The position numbers and the translations under genes are program-made. 7,241 nucleotides of DNA from Lachnoclostridium sp. UBA739. Its GTDB lineage: Bacteria; Bacillota_A; Clostridia; Lachnospirales; Lachnospiraceae. The notes below the pieces were generated by a model. It had not been told where the DNA came from. It worked only from the letters and a program-made list of their open reading frames with translations, and ran no database searches. Of this stretch, positions 1 through 6,508 are shown in pieces. The first letter of the stretch is position 1, and each line of letters begins with the position of its first letter. Location of the stretch: contig DBKX01000164.1 of assembly GCA_002297865.1 (NCBI GenBank), positions 1,462 to 8,702 of the forward strand, given 5' to 3'.

Positions 1-1072
1 TCTGAAAAAACATACGGTTAAGGAACTAAGAGACATGTCTAAGGCATTTGGCATCCAGGGCTACAGCAAGTTAAAAAAGGATGAACTGATTGAATTTGTA
101 GAAGCATCTTTATTAAATTATGAGAACGCCAAACAGGTTTTCTTATGTGCTGATGATGAAGAGATGGAGCTGTTTAGACAATCTTTAAAGGAAGAAGTGA
201 TTCTCGAGGAAAAAGATTATTATAAATGCATTTACTTTTTTGTTTCTGGATTTTACTACTTAACCGAAGGTAATGGAATTATCGTGCCGGATGAAGTAAA
301 GGACTTATATGAAAAATTATTCACAGCCGAGTTTATCGCAGAAAAAGAAAGATTTGACTTAGTAATCAAATATTGCGTAGCTTGTACAAACTTGTATGGT
401 ATTGTACCTTACGCTAAAGTAGTCGAAATTTTTAATGAGCAGAACGAAGAAGAGACTTGTATAGAAGAAGTATTAGCTGATTATCATAACCTTGGTTTGC
501 GTGAAGTATTCTTTGAATTACAAGGGGCATATTTTGTACATGAAGCCATTGAGGATGAAGAAGAGTTCAATTCCCTTCTGGATGAGCAGAGCGACAAGCC
601 ATATTATGTACCAGAGAAAGAAGCATTGTTACGATACGCAGAAGATGATTATTTTGAGAGAAATGAAGCATACGGCAAATTAAAAGAGTACATTGTTGCC
701 AATGTAGTAACAGACGAAGAACAGGCGGAAGGGCTTTGTTCCGATTTACAGTTAGCTTGTTGTTTTGGAGAAGGGCCAGCAGATGCATTGAATGAATTCC
801 TGGTACGTGAGATCGAGTTTAAAAGTGAACAGCAGGTTTATGAAATCGGTGAATTATTATCTGAATTAAGCAACACAACTAGAATGTGGGATAACCGTGG
901 TTATACTCCAAACGAGCTGTATGAATTAGGTCTTGCAGAAGAAGCACCTAAGATGGTAGGCATGATGCCTCCAAAGCAGACAACATATGTTAGAGAAGGC
1001 AGGAAGATTGGACGTAATGATAAATGCCCATGTGGAAGTGGAAAGAAGTATAAATATTGTTGTGGTAGATAA
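1..1072 (+). CDS. SEC-C metal-binding protein with N-terminal Rho-N/SAP-like motif (5' end outside window)
   Basis: The function is unknown. The reading frame is open from base 2, giving 356 visible residues, and the gene is probably cut by the window edge. The residues before the first in-window ATG (base 35) read [11 protein letters not shown] and run into [14 protein letters not shown], which resembles the Rho-N/SAP-like helix-turn-helix motif of nucleic-acid-associated proteins. Starting at base 35 would split that motif, although an AAGGA at 20-24 makes an ATG-35 start possible. The middle, about residues 45-330, is acidic and probably mainly helical, with no motif I recognise. The C-terminus is a clear SEC-C motif: [13 protein letters not shown], with cysteines at visible residues 342, 344, 353 and 354. 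This motif binds zinc in SecA and in many proteins of unknown role. There is no signal peptide or membrane segment in the visible part. A terminator follows directly, so the gene is transcriptionally separate from the cob/hem cluster. The SEC-C call is near certain, the Rho-N call likely, and the cellular role unassigned. Confidence 0.85.
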   Translation, partial: LKKHTVKELRDMSKAFGIQGYSKLKKDELIEFVEASLLNYENAKQVFLCADDEEMELFRQSLKEEVILEEKDYYKCIYFFVSGFYYLTEGNGIIVPDEVKDLYEKLFTAEFIAEKERFDLVIKYCVACTNLYGIVPYAKVVEIFNEQNEEETCIEEVLADYHNLGLREVFFELQGAYFVHEAIEDEEEFNSLLDEQSDKPYYVPEKEALLRYAEDDYFERNEAYGKLKEYIVANVVTDEEQAEGLCSDLQLACCFGEGPADALNEFLVREIEFKSEQQVYEIGELLSELSNTTRMWDNRGYTPNELYELGLAEEAPKMVGMMPPKQTTYVREGRKIGRNDKCPCGSGKKYKYCCGR

Positions 1073-1086
1073 GGAATAGTAAAATA

Positions 1087-1142
1087 AACCCTGTAGATTG
1101 GGCACATGAAAGGTATGTCCAATTTGCAGGGTTATTTTTGTT
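1087..1142 (+). terminator. Rho-independent terminator after the SEC-C gene
   Basis: A long imperfect hairpin lies 14 bases after the stop codon. The left arm (1087-1107) pairs with the right arm (1115-1133) around a 7-base loop (1108-1114). The outer part, AACCCTG with CAGGGTT, and the inner ATTGG with CCAAT are perfectly matched. A few mismatches or bulges lie between them. The right arm is followed by an A and then five T (1135-1139) and TT after one G. This is a standard intrinsic terminator and separates the upstream gene from the cob/hem cluster. Confidence 0.85.
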
Positions 1143-1151
1143 AAGCAGGAA

Positions 1152-1180
1152 AGTTCATTGAAGAGAAATTCTGCTATAAT
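1152..1180 (+). promoter_or_regulatory. Sigma-A-type promoter with extended -10 for the cob/hem cluster
   Basis: A perfect TATAAT occurs at 1175-1180, preceded by TG one base upstream (TGCTATAAT from 1172), which is the extended -10 form. No good TTGACA lies at the usual distance; the best candidate is AGTTCA/GTTCAT around 1152-1158, a weak -35. Extended -10 promoters tolerate a poor -35. The expected transcription start is about 1186-1188, which gives a leader of roughly 50 bases before cobU. The placement between a terminator and the first cluster gene supports the call. No operator palindrome is apparent. Confidence 0.7.
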
Positions 1181-1224
1181 GATTCATTTACATTTCATGC
1201 TAATTGTAGTACGATTGAATGATT

Positions 1225-1230
1225 AAGGAG
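1225..1230 (+). promoter_or_regulatory. Ribosome binding site that decides the cobU start
   Basis: AAGGAG at 1225-1230 lies downstream of the most upstream in-frame ATG (1219), so that ATG cannot use it and has no Shine-Dalgarno of its own. The site is 6 bases before an in-frame GTG (1237) and 15 bases before an in-frame ATG (1246). The spacing favours GTG 1237. Confidence 0.7.
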
Positions 1231-1236
1231 AAAAGA

Positions 1237-1788
1237 GTGCGAATTATGTTCTATATGATAAGTGGAGGCAGTGGAAGTGGAAAATCAGAATTTGCTGAAA
1301 GTGTCATACTTCAATTGTCCCATAAGGAAGAAAAGAGAATTTATATTGCTACCATGATGGCATTTGACGAGGAAGCAAAAGGTAAGATAGAAAGACATCG
1401 TTTGATGAGAAAAGAAAAACATTTCACAACCATGGAATGTTTTACAGACTTAAAGAAAGTTGCTCTCCCAAAAGGCTGTACAGTTTTGTTAGACTGCATG
1501 TCCAATCTGACGGCAAATGAGATGTTTCAAGAAGATGGAGCGAAAGAAAATACAGTGAAAGAAGTGATAGAGGGAATCGACAGTATTTTAGAGCAATGTG
1601 CCAATCTGGTTGTTGTAACCAATGAAATTTTTTCGGATGGATGTGACTATGATGAAAGTACAAAAGATTACATTAGAAAGTTAGGTGCTATCAACAGACA
1701 GATGGCAAAGCGTGCAGATATAGTAGTGGAAGTTGTGTGTGGAATTCCAATTTATCATAAAAATAAATATGCCAAGAAAGGACGATAA
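1237..1788 (+). CDS. cobU: Adenosylcobinamide kinase / adenosylcobinamide-phosphate guanylyltransferase
   Basis: CobU phosphorylates adenosylcobinamide and then transfers GMP to give adenosylcobinamide-GDP, the substrate of CobS in B12 nucleotide-loop assembly. It is cytosolic. Counting from GTG 1237 there are 183 residues, the normal family size. The Walker A loop GGSGSGKS is at 10-17 (family GGARSGKS). An ERHRLMR segment at 52-58 carries the HR pair that includes the histidine guanylylated in this family. A hydrophobic strand ending LLDCMSN is at 84-90, and the C-terminal ADIVVEVVCGIPIYHK segment is typical. The usual EVGxGIVP motif is replaced by EIFSDG at 130-135. GTG 1237 was chosen for its 6-base spacing from AAGGAG. 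ATG 1246 fits the usual family N-terminus (MFYMISGG) and is a real alternative; ATG 1219 is unlikely. The gene is first in the cluster, one base ahead of cobS. The function is confident; only the exact start is uncertain. Confidence 0.9.
   Translation: MRIMFYMISGGSGSGKSEFAESVILQLSHKEEKRIYIATMMAFDEEAKGKIERHRLMRKEKHFTTMECFTDLKKVALPKGCTVLLDCMSNLTANEMFQEDGAKENTVKEVIEGIDSILEQCANLVVVTNEIFSDGCDYDESTKDYIRKLGAINRQMAKRADIVVEVVCGIPIYHKNKYAKKGR
1777..1782 (+). promoter_or_regulatory. Ribosome binding site for cobS, inside the 3' end of cobU
   Basis: AAAGGA at 1777-1782 lies in the last codons of cobU and 7 bases before ATG 1790. It fixes the cobS start at 1790 instead of an in-frame ATG at 1733, which would add 19 residues overlapping cobU. 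The arrangement suggests translational coupling of the two genes. Confidence 0.75.
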
Positions 1789-1789
1789 T

Positions 1790-2551
1790 ATGCTAATACA
1801 ATCTATGATTATAGCATTTTCCATGTATTCTAAGATTCCAATGCCAAGAGTGGAATGGAATAAAAGGAACATGAAATATGCTCTTTGTTTTTTTCCTTTT
1901 ATAGGAGTTATCATTGGGCTTGTTATGAGTGGAGGACTTTGGTTTTTAAGAGAATACCAGTTTGGAGCATTTTTTACAGCATGTATAGCAACGGTAATTC
2001 CAGTGTTGATTACAGGCGGAATTCACTTGGATGGGTACTTAGATACCATTGATGCACTGAATTCCTATGGAGATAGAGAAAAAAGATTAGAAATATTAAA
2101 AGACCCGAATTCGGGCGCATTTGCAATTATATTTGGACTGGTTTATTTTGTACTCAGCATAGGAATCTGGAGCGAGGTAAGTTTTAAAGTAATGCCATTT
2201 ATTGCGGTTACTTATGTGATGTCAAGAACCTTAAGCGGGTTTAGTGTAGCAGCATTTCCACTGGCAAAGAACACAGGGCTTGCTGCAACATTTCAAGATG
2301 GTGCCCATAGAAATCATGTGAAAAGGATTATGGCAGTTTATTTTGTCATTGAGATGTTCCTTCTTCTTTGGATGGATGTTAGAATTGGGAGTGTAGTAGT
2401 GGTCGTGTCTTTCATCATCTTTGCCTACTACTATAGAGTATGTAAAAAAATATTTGGGGGAATAACTGGGGATCTGGCAGGATTCTTTCTGCAAATATAT
2501 GAATTGGCAATAGTAGCTGCTTTGATGGTAACAGGTAAGATTCTATTTTAG
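1790..2551 (+). CDS. cobS: Adenosylcobinamide-GDP ribazoletransferase (cobalamin synthase)
   Basis: CobS is an integral membrane enzyme that joins adenosylcobinamide-GDP to alpha-ribazole or its phosphate, completing (adenosyl)cobalamin. The 253-residue protein has the usual length. The N-terminus has the family pattern ending in SKIPMPR (14-20). The signature GGIHLDGYLDTIDAL at 76-90 supplies the conserved His/Asp cluster thought to bind metal. It is followed by YGDREKRLEILKDPNSGAFA (93-112), matching the conserved R..L.I.KD..xGaf block. The C-terminal FGGITGDLAGF (222-232) is also typical. Hydrophobic segments at about 33-51, 57-77, 108-128, 132-155, 180-215 (perhaps two) and 233-250 fit a polytopic membrane protein. 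The start at 1790 is set by AAAGGA 7 bases upstream and avoids overlap with cobU, whose stop is one base earlier. cobU makes its substrate, so adjacency is functionally expected. Confidence 0.95.
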   Translation: MLIQSMIIAFSMYSKIPMPRVEWNKRNMKYALCFFPFIGVIIGLVMSGGLWFLREYQFGAFFTACIATVIPVLITGGIHLDGYLDTIDALNSYGDREKRLEILKDPNSGAFAIIFGLVYFVLSIGIWSEVSFKVMPFIAVTYVMSRTLSGFSVAAFPLAKNTGLAATFQDGAHRNHVKRIMAVYFVIEMFLLLWMDVRIGSVVVVVSFIIFAYYYRVCKKIFGGITGDLAGFFLQIYELAIVAALMVTGKILF

Positions 2552-2597
2552 GTTTCAAGTTTGCAAATAATTAAGTGAGAGAGGTAAGGGGTTCTAA

Positions 2598-2996
2598 ATG
2601 AAGAAAATTTTAGTAATTGGCGGAGCGTGTCAGGGAAAGACGGAATGGGTTCAGTTAACGTTTCCAGAGTATAGAAATATTTCAGTGGAAGATTTATTAA
2701 CAGAAAACAGGGAAGGAAGACAGAAAAGTTTGGTTTGTCTCAATCATTTTCATCATTGTATGAGACAATGGATTAAGCAGGGAAAAAATTATGAGAAAGA
2801 TCTTAATTTCATTATCAGCAATCCTTCCTGGCTGATTGTAGCAGATGAGATTGGTAACGGAATTGTGCCAATAGATAAATTGGAACGCAAGTGGCGTGAA
2901 GAGACAGGGAGAGCGTTGTGCAAGATTGCAAAAGAAGCCGATGTAGTATATCGTATCTATTGTGGAATTCCGGAAAAGATAAAAGAAGTATTATAA
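2598..2996 (+). CDS. Short CobU-like P-loop protein (possible cobinamide kinase-type paralogue)
   Basis: This 132-residue protein looks like a shortened CobU. An N-terminal Walker A loop GGACQGKT (8-15) follows a hydrophobic strand (KKILVI). The C-terminal half carries VADEIGNGIVP (81-91), then ERKWREETGRALCKIAKEADVV and a final CGIPEKIK (122-129). These match the EVGxGIVP, R.fRd..G..n..la..Ad and GiP blocks of CobU. About 45-50 residues of a normal CobU are missing from the middle, including the HRxxR region with the histidine that accepts GMP. Guanylyl transfer is therefore not expected; nucleotide binding or phosphoryl transfer to a corrinoid is possible. AAGGGG at 2586-2591 sits 6 bases before the ATG. 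The gene lies 46 bases after cobS and before hemC, in a corrinoid context. Automated pipelines would probably name it CobU. A family link is likely; the precise reaction is unproven, and a regulatory or salvage role is possible. Confidence 0.75.
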   Translation: MKKILVIGGACQGKTEWVQLTFPEYRNISVEDLLTENREGRQKSLVCLNHFHHCMRQWIKQGKNYEKDLNFIISNPSWLIVADEIGNGIVPIDKLERKWREETGRALCKIAKEADVVYRIYCGIPEKIKEVL

Positions 2997-3020
2997 ATTA
3001 GAATATAGAAATAAGCATAG

Positions 3021-3025
3021 AAGGG
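3021..3025 (+). promoter_or_regulatory. Ribosome binding site that decides the hemC start
   Basis: AAGGG at 3021-3025 directly abuts an in-frame ATG at 3026, leaving no spacing, so it cannot serve that ATG. It is 9 bases ahead of the in-frame GTG at 3035, a normal distance, and supports GTG as the hemC start. Confidence 0.7.
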
Positions 3026-3034
3026 ATGATAACT

Positions 3035-3919
3035 GTGAAAAAAGTGATTAAGGTAGGAAGCCGTGACAGCAAACTAGCAGTAGAACAGACGCAAATTGCC
3101 CTAAAGGCTATTACAGAAGCTCACCCTGATATCACCTTTGAACTGGTAACAATGAAAACAACAGGTGATATGATATTGGACCGTAATTTAGACCAGATTG
3201 GCGGAAAAGGGTTATTTGTCAAAGAATTAGACAAGGCATTATTAGAAGGAGAAATTGACTTATCCGTTCACAGTCTTAAGGATCTCCCAATGGAAATAGC
3301 TAAGGAAATCCCTATCGTAGGATTTTCTAAGAGAGAAGACCCAAGGGATGCTATGATTGTAAAAAAGGGCATGACAGTGGATTTTACAACGGGTTGTATT
3401 GGTACTGCCAGCAGAAGACGTATGGAACAGTTGAAAAAACTTTATCCGGAAGCAAAGTTTCGTAGTATTCGTGGAAATGTACAGACAAGACTTCGTAAAT
3501 TAGAAGAAGAGGATTATGTGGCAACGATACTTGCTATGGCAGGGCTTAACCGGCTTAACATGCAGGATGCTGTCAGTAGGATTTTCTCTGTAGACGAAAT
3601 GATACCAGCGGCTGGTCAAGGAATATTGGCATTTCAAGGAAGAAGGGGAGAAGATTATTCTTATCTGGAAAGTACATGCAGCAAAGAGTCTGAATACGCA
3701 GCTATAGCAGAAAGAAGCTTTGTAACTTATCTGGATGGTGGCTGTAGTTCTCCAATAGCAGCATATGCGGCAATAGAAGGCAAACAGATTATCTTACGTG
3801 GATTGTATTTTCATGAGCCTGCAAAAGATTATTCCGTTGGAATTAAAAAAGGAAATGTCAAAGATGCAAGGACAATTGGTGAGGAATTAGCAAAGGAATT
3901 AAAAAGCCAATGGACATAA
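3035..3919 (+). CDS. hemC: Hydroxymethylbilane synthase (porphobilinogen deaminase)
   Basis: HemC polymerises four porphobilinogen molecules into linear hydroxymethylbilane in the cytosol, using a covalently bound dipyrromethane cofactor. From GTG 3035 the protein has 294 residues, in the normal range. Family landmarks are present: KVGSRDSKLAVEQT at the N-terminus, GGKGLFVKELD, and HSLKDLPME with the catalytic aspartate at residue 83. The substrate/cofactor-binding arginine region GTASRRRMEQL and RSIRGNVQTRLRKL follows, then AAGQG and the C-terminal LDGGCSSPIAAYA with the cofactor-attachment cysteine at 237. No key residue is missing. GTG was preferred to ATG 3026 because the ribosome binding site touches the ATG and because (M)KKVIKVGSRDSKLA matches the usual family N-terminus. 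The gene follows the short CobU-like gene by 38 bases and precedes cobA-hemD by 22, placing it inside the operon. Its product is the substrate for the HemD half of the next protein. Confidence 0.96.
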   Translation: MKKVIKVGSRDSKLAVEQTQIALKAITEAHPDITFELVTMKTTGDMILDRNLDQIGGKGLFVKELDKALLEGEIDLSVHSLKDLPMEIAKEIPIVGFSKREDPRDAMIVKKGMTVDFTTGCIGTASRRRMEQLKKLYPEAKFRSIRGNVQTRLRKLEEEDYVATILAMAGLNRLNMQDAVSRIFSVDEMIPAAGQGILAFQGRRGEDYSYLESTCSKESEYAAIAERSFVTYLDGGCSSPIAAYAAIEGKQIILRGLYFHEPAKDYSVGIKKGNVKDARTIGEELAKELKSQWT

Positions 3920-3941
3920 GGAATGGAGAGGAGCGGAAAAA

Positions 3942-5492
3942 ATGGAGCAGTTAAAATCAGGCAAGGTATGGCTTGTAGGTGCTGGAACAGGTGATATAGG
4001 ACTTTTTAGCATGAAGGGAATGGAAGTCTTATCAGAGGCCGAAGTTGTAGTTTATGATGCACTAGTCAGTTTGGAAGTGCTAGCCTATCTGCCCAAAAAA
4101 GCGGAATGGATTAATGTTGGAAAACGTTCCAATCGTCATTTGGTTCCACAAGATGAGATTAATCAAATTCTTCTTAAAAAAGCAAAAGAGGGAAAACGAG
4201 TGGTACGTCTAAAAGGAGGAGATCCCTTTGTATTTGGAAGAGGTGGTGAGGAACTTGAACTGCTAAGTAAAGAAGGAATTCCGTTCGAAATTGTTCCTGG
4301 AATCACTTCCTCCATTGCGGTTCCAGCTTATAACGGAATTCCAGTTACCCATCGAGATTACACCTCATCATTTCATGTTATTACAGGACACAAAAAGCAA
4401 AATGGTGTATTGGATATTAATTTCAAGGCGCTTGTGCAGTTAAACGCTACACTTGTATTTTTGATGGGAGTCAGTGCATTAGAAACCATTTGTAATTCCC
4501 TAATAGAAGCAGGAATGGATTCGAATATGCCTGCGGCTATCTTAGAAAGAGGAACTACTTTTGGGCAAAGACGTACAGTAGGGACTGTTGGTACTTTAAA
4601 GGAAGAAGCGGACAAAGCAGCAATAAAAAGCCCAGCCGTTATTGTAATTGGAAAGGTGTGTACCTTAGAACAGAGTTTTGCATGGATAGAGAAAAAGCCG
4701 CTTTTCGGAAAGCAGATTTTAATTACTAGACCAAGAGAAAAAGCATCTCATCTGGCAAAGCGACTTAGAAAACTTGGGGCACAGGTGGTAGAGATGCCGT
4801 CCATAGATACGGTTCCTGTGTCAAAACTGGAAGATAAGAAATTACAGGAGAAGTTTGAAGAGGCGGTGGATCGATGCTCAAAGGAAAATGGAAAGGTGTG
4901 TGCTGTTTTTACAAGTCCACAAGGAGTAAAACATTTCTTTGGACAGCTAAAGGAACGAAGAGTAGACATGCGTAATCTGTTAACCGACCCCAAACTTACA
5001 TTTGCTGTAATTGGCAATGGTACTAGAAAGGCATTAGAGGAATATAATTTATTTGCAGATTATATGCCAGAAGAATATTCAGCAGATGCATTAGGAAAAT
5101 TATTGAAGAGAACATTAGCAAGTGGAACAAAAGTATATATTTTCCGTGCATTGCAGGGATCTCCTGCACTAACAGCACATTTGGAAGAAGTGGGACTTTC
5201 TTATGAAGATGTGGCAGTTTACAAAACCGTTTATGAGCAGGCAGATGTTTTGACCGAAAAGATAGAACAGGCTTTTAAAGATCAAGAAATGAGTTATGTG
5301 ACATTCACTAGTGCTTCCACCGTACAAGGATTTGTGAAGACACTAGAACATATAGATTATACCAAAGTAAATGCTATCTGTATTGGAGAGCAGACTGCCA
5401 AGGAAGCAAGAAAATATGGCATGCAAGTTTCTGTATCCAAAGAAGCAACCATGGATAGTATGATAGAATTATTGATGAGTTTACAAGAGTAG
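3942..5492 (+). CDS. cobA-hemD: Fused uroporphyrinogen-III C-methyltransferase / uroporphyrinogen-III synthase
   Basis: This 516-residue bifunctional enzyme cyclises hydroxymethylbilane to uroporphyrinogen III (HemD half) and methylates it twice with S-adenosylmethionine to precorrin-2 (SUMT/CobA half). Residues 8-245 are the SUMT domain. They contain VGAGTGDIGLFSMKG (12-26), VRLKGGDPFVFGRGGEE (88-104), VPGITSSIAVPAYNGIPVTHR (118-138) with its ITGH end (147-150), and ERGTT (202-206). After a short linker, HemD begins at GKQILITRPREKA (256-268). It continues with FTSPQGVKHFF (323-333), VIGNGTRKALEEY (356-368), VTFTSASTVQGF (453-464) and IGEQTAKEARKYG (481-493), the two-lobed pattern of uroporphyrinogen-III synthase. 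Such fusions are common in clostridia and steer flux to corrinoids and siroheme. GGAGAGGAG at 3925-3933 lies 8 bases before the ATG. The stop is 13 bases before hemB and overlaps its ribosome binding site. Confidence 0.96.
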   Translation: MEQLKSGKVWLVGAGTGDIGLFSMKGMEVLSEAEVVVYDALVSLEVLAYLPKKAEWINVGKRSNRHLVPQDEINQILLKKAKEGKRVVRLKGGDPFVFGRGGEELELLSKEGIPFEIVPGITSSIAVPAYNGIPVTHRDYTSSFHVITGHKKQNGVLDINFKALVQLNATLVFLMGVSALETICNSLIEAGMDSNMPAAILERGTTFGQRRTVGTVGTLKEEADKAAIKSPAVIVIGKVCTLEQSFAWIEKKPLFGKQILITRPREKASHLAKRLRKLGAQVVEMPSIDTVPVSKLEDKKLQEKFEEAVDRCSKENGKVCAVFTSPQGVKHFFGQLKERRVDMRNLLTDPKLTFAVIGNGTRKALEEYNLFADYMPEEYSADALGKLLKRTLASGTKVYIFRALQGSPALTAHLEEVGLSYEDVAVYKTVYEQADVLTEKIEQAFKDQEMSYVTFTSASTVQGFVKTLEHIDYTKVNAICIGEQTAKEARKYGMQVSVSKEATMDSMIELLMSLQE

Positions 5493-5505
5493 GAGGCAGA
5501 GAAAA

Positions 5506-6489
5506 ATGGAATTAATTGATAGGCCAAGAAGACTTAGAAGTAATCCAATTATTAGAGGAATGGTTCGTGAGACCAGAGTTTCAGCAGATACCTTAATTTA
5601 TCCATTGTTTGTAGTTGAGGGGATAAATATTAAGGAAGAAATCAGTTCCATGCCAGGACAGTACCGTTACAGTATTGACCGTTTGGGCGAAGAGTTGGAG
5701 TTAGTCATGAAAGCAGGAGTGAAGAGTATTCTGTTATTTGGAATCCCAGCACATAAGGATGCATGTGGAAGTGGTGCATGGGATGCAGCAGGAATCGTTC
5801 AGAAAGCACTTCGTTATATCAAGGAAAACTATCCACTTCTGTATTGCATTACGGACGTTTGCATGTGTGAGTATACTTCTCATGGTCATTGTGGAATATT
5901 AGATGGACAGTATGTAAATAACGATAAAACATTAGAGGTTTTAGCAAAAACAGCATTATCACATGTGCAGGCAGGGGCTGATATGGTTGCACCATCCGAT
6001 ATGATGGATGGACGAATCAAAGCCATTCGTCAGACTCTAGATAAGAATCAGTTTGTCAATACACCGATTATGTCTTATGCAGTAAAATATTCTTCTTCAT
6101 TTTATGGGCCATTTCGTGATGCAGCAGATTCTGCACCTGCATTTGGTGACAGAAAGAGTTATCAGATGGATTTTCATAATCGAAGAGAGGCAATTCGTGA
6201 GGCAGGACTTGATGTGCAAGAAGGAGCGGATATTCTGATGGTGAAACCAGGTCTTTCCTATCTGGATATTGTAAGAGAGGTAGCAGATACCTATGACAAA
6301 CCACTTGCTGTATACAGTGTTAGTGGAGAATACGCGATGATTAAAGCAGCTGCAGCCCTTCATTACATTGATGAGGCATCTGTTGTTTGTGAATCTGCAG
6401 TGGCAATGTACCGCGCAGGAGCAGATATGCTGATTACGTATTATGCAAAAGAATTAGCAGGTTACATGAAAGAGGGAAGAATCGGCTAG
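5506..6489 (+). CDS. hemB: Delta-aminolevulinic acid dehydratase (porphobilinogen synthase)
   Basis: HemB condenses two 5-aminolevulinate molecules to porphobilinogen and acts as a cytosolic oligomer, usually an octamer. The 327 residues match the family length. The start [20 protein letters not shown] is typical. A cysteine-rich metal site occurs in [16 protein letters not shown], with cysteines at 119, 121 and 129. This indicates the zinc-dependent type, not the aspartate-rich magnesium type. Two Schiff-base lysines are expected at K194 ([18 protein letters not shown]) and K247 ([14 protein letters not shown]). The substrate-binding stretch with RKSYQMDF lies between them. No defect is visible. 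AGGAGG at 5491-5496 starts within the TAG stop of cobA-hemD and lies 9 bases before the ATG, so translation of the two genes is probably coupled. Its substrate comes from hemL, immediately downstream, and its product feeds hemC upstream. Confidence 0.97.
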   Translation: MELIDRPRRLRSNPIIRGMVRETRVSADTLIYPLFVVEGINIKEEISSMPGQYRYSIDRLGEELELVMKAGVKSILLFGIPAHKDACGSGAWDAAGIVQKALRYIKENYPLLYCITDVCMCEYTSHGHCGILDGQYVNNDKTLEVLAKTALSHVQAGADMVAPSDMMDGRIKAIRQTLDKNQFVNTPIMSYAVKYSSSFYGPFRDAADSAPAFGDRKSYQMDFHNRREAIREAGLDVQEGADILMVKPGLSYLDIVREVADTYDKPLAVYSVSGEYAMIKAAAALHYIDEASVVCESAVAMYRAGADMLITYYAKELAGYMKEGRIG

Positions 6490-6494
6490 CATGG

Positions 6495-6500
6495 AAAGGA
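6495..6500 (+). promoter_or_regulatory. Ribosome binding site that decides the hemL start
   Basis: AAAGGA at 6495-6500 sits 8 bases before ATG 6509 and falls inside the longer frame that begins at ATG 6491. The upstream ATG has only a weakly placed purine stretch ahead of it, within the end of hemB. The site therefore supports 6509 as the main start; ATG 6515 is a third in-frame candidate. Confidence 0.65.
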
Positions 6501-6508
6501 ACTTGTTT

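Noticed and set aside
492..683. Small + strand frame inside the SEC-C gene
   Set aside because: It is out of frame with a well-supported gene, has no ribosome binding site and shows no recognisable protein motif.
1087..1236. Terminator hairpin read as a cobU riboswitch or attenuator
   Set aside because: The hairpin lies upstream of the TATAAT promoter, so it would not be in the cobU transcript, and it has no alternative pairing partner that I can see.
1733..1789. N-terminal extension of cobS from ATG 1733
   Set aside because: It would overlap cobU by 56 bases, lacks a ribosome binding site, and adds polar residues absent from the family; AAAGGA before ATG 1790 fits well.
2997..3034. Possible internal promoter before hemC (AT-rich TATAG/TTATAA stretches)
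   Set aside because: No -35-like hexamer sits at a usable spacing from any -10-like hexamer; the nearest TTGTGG is about 23 bases from TATTAT. AT-rich gaps are expected in this genome.
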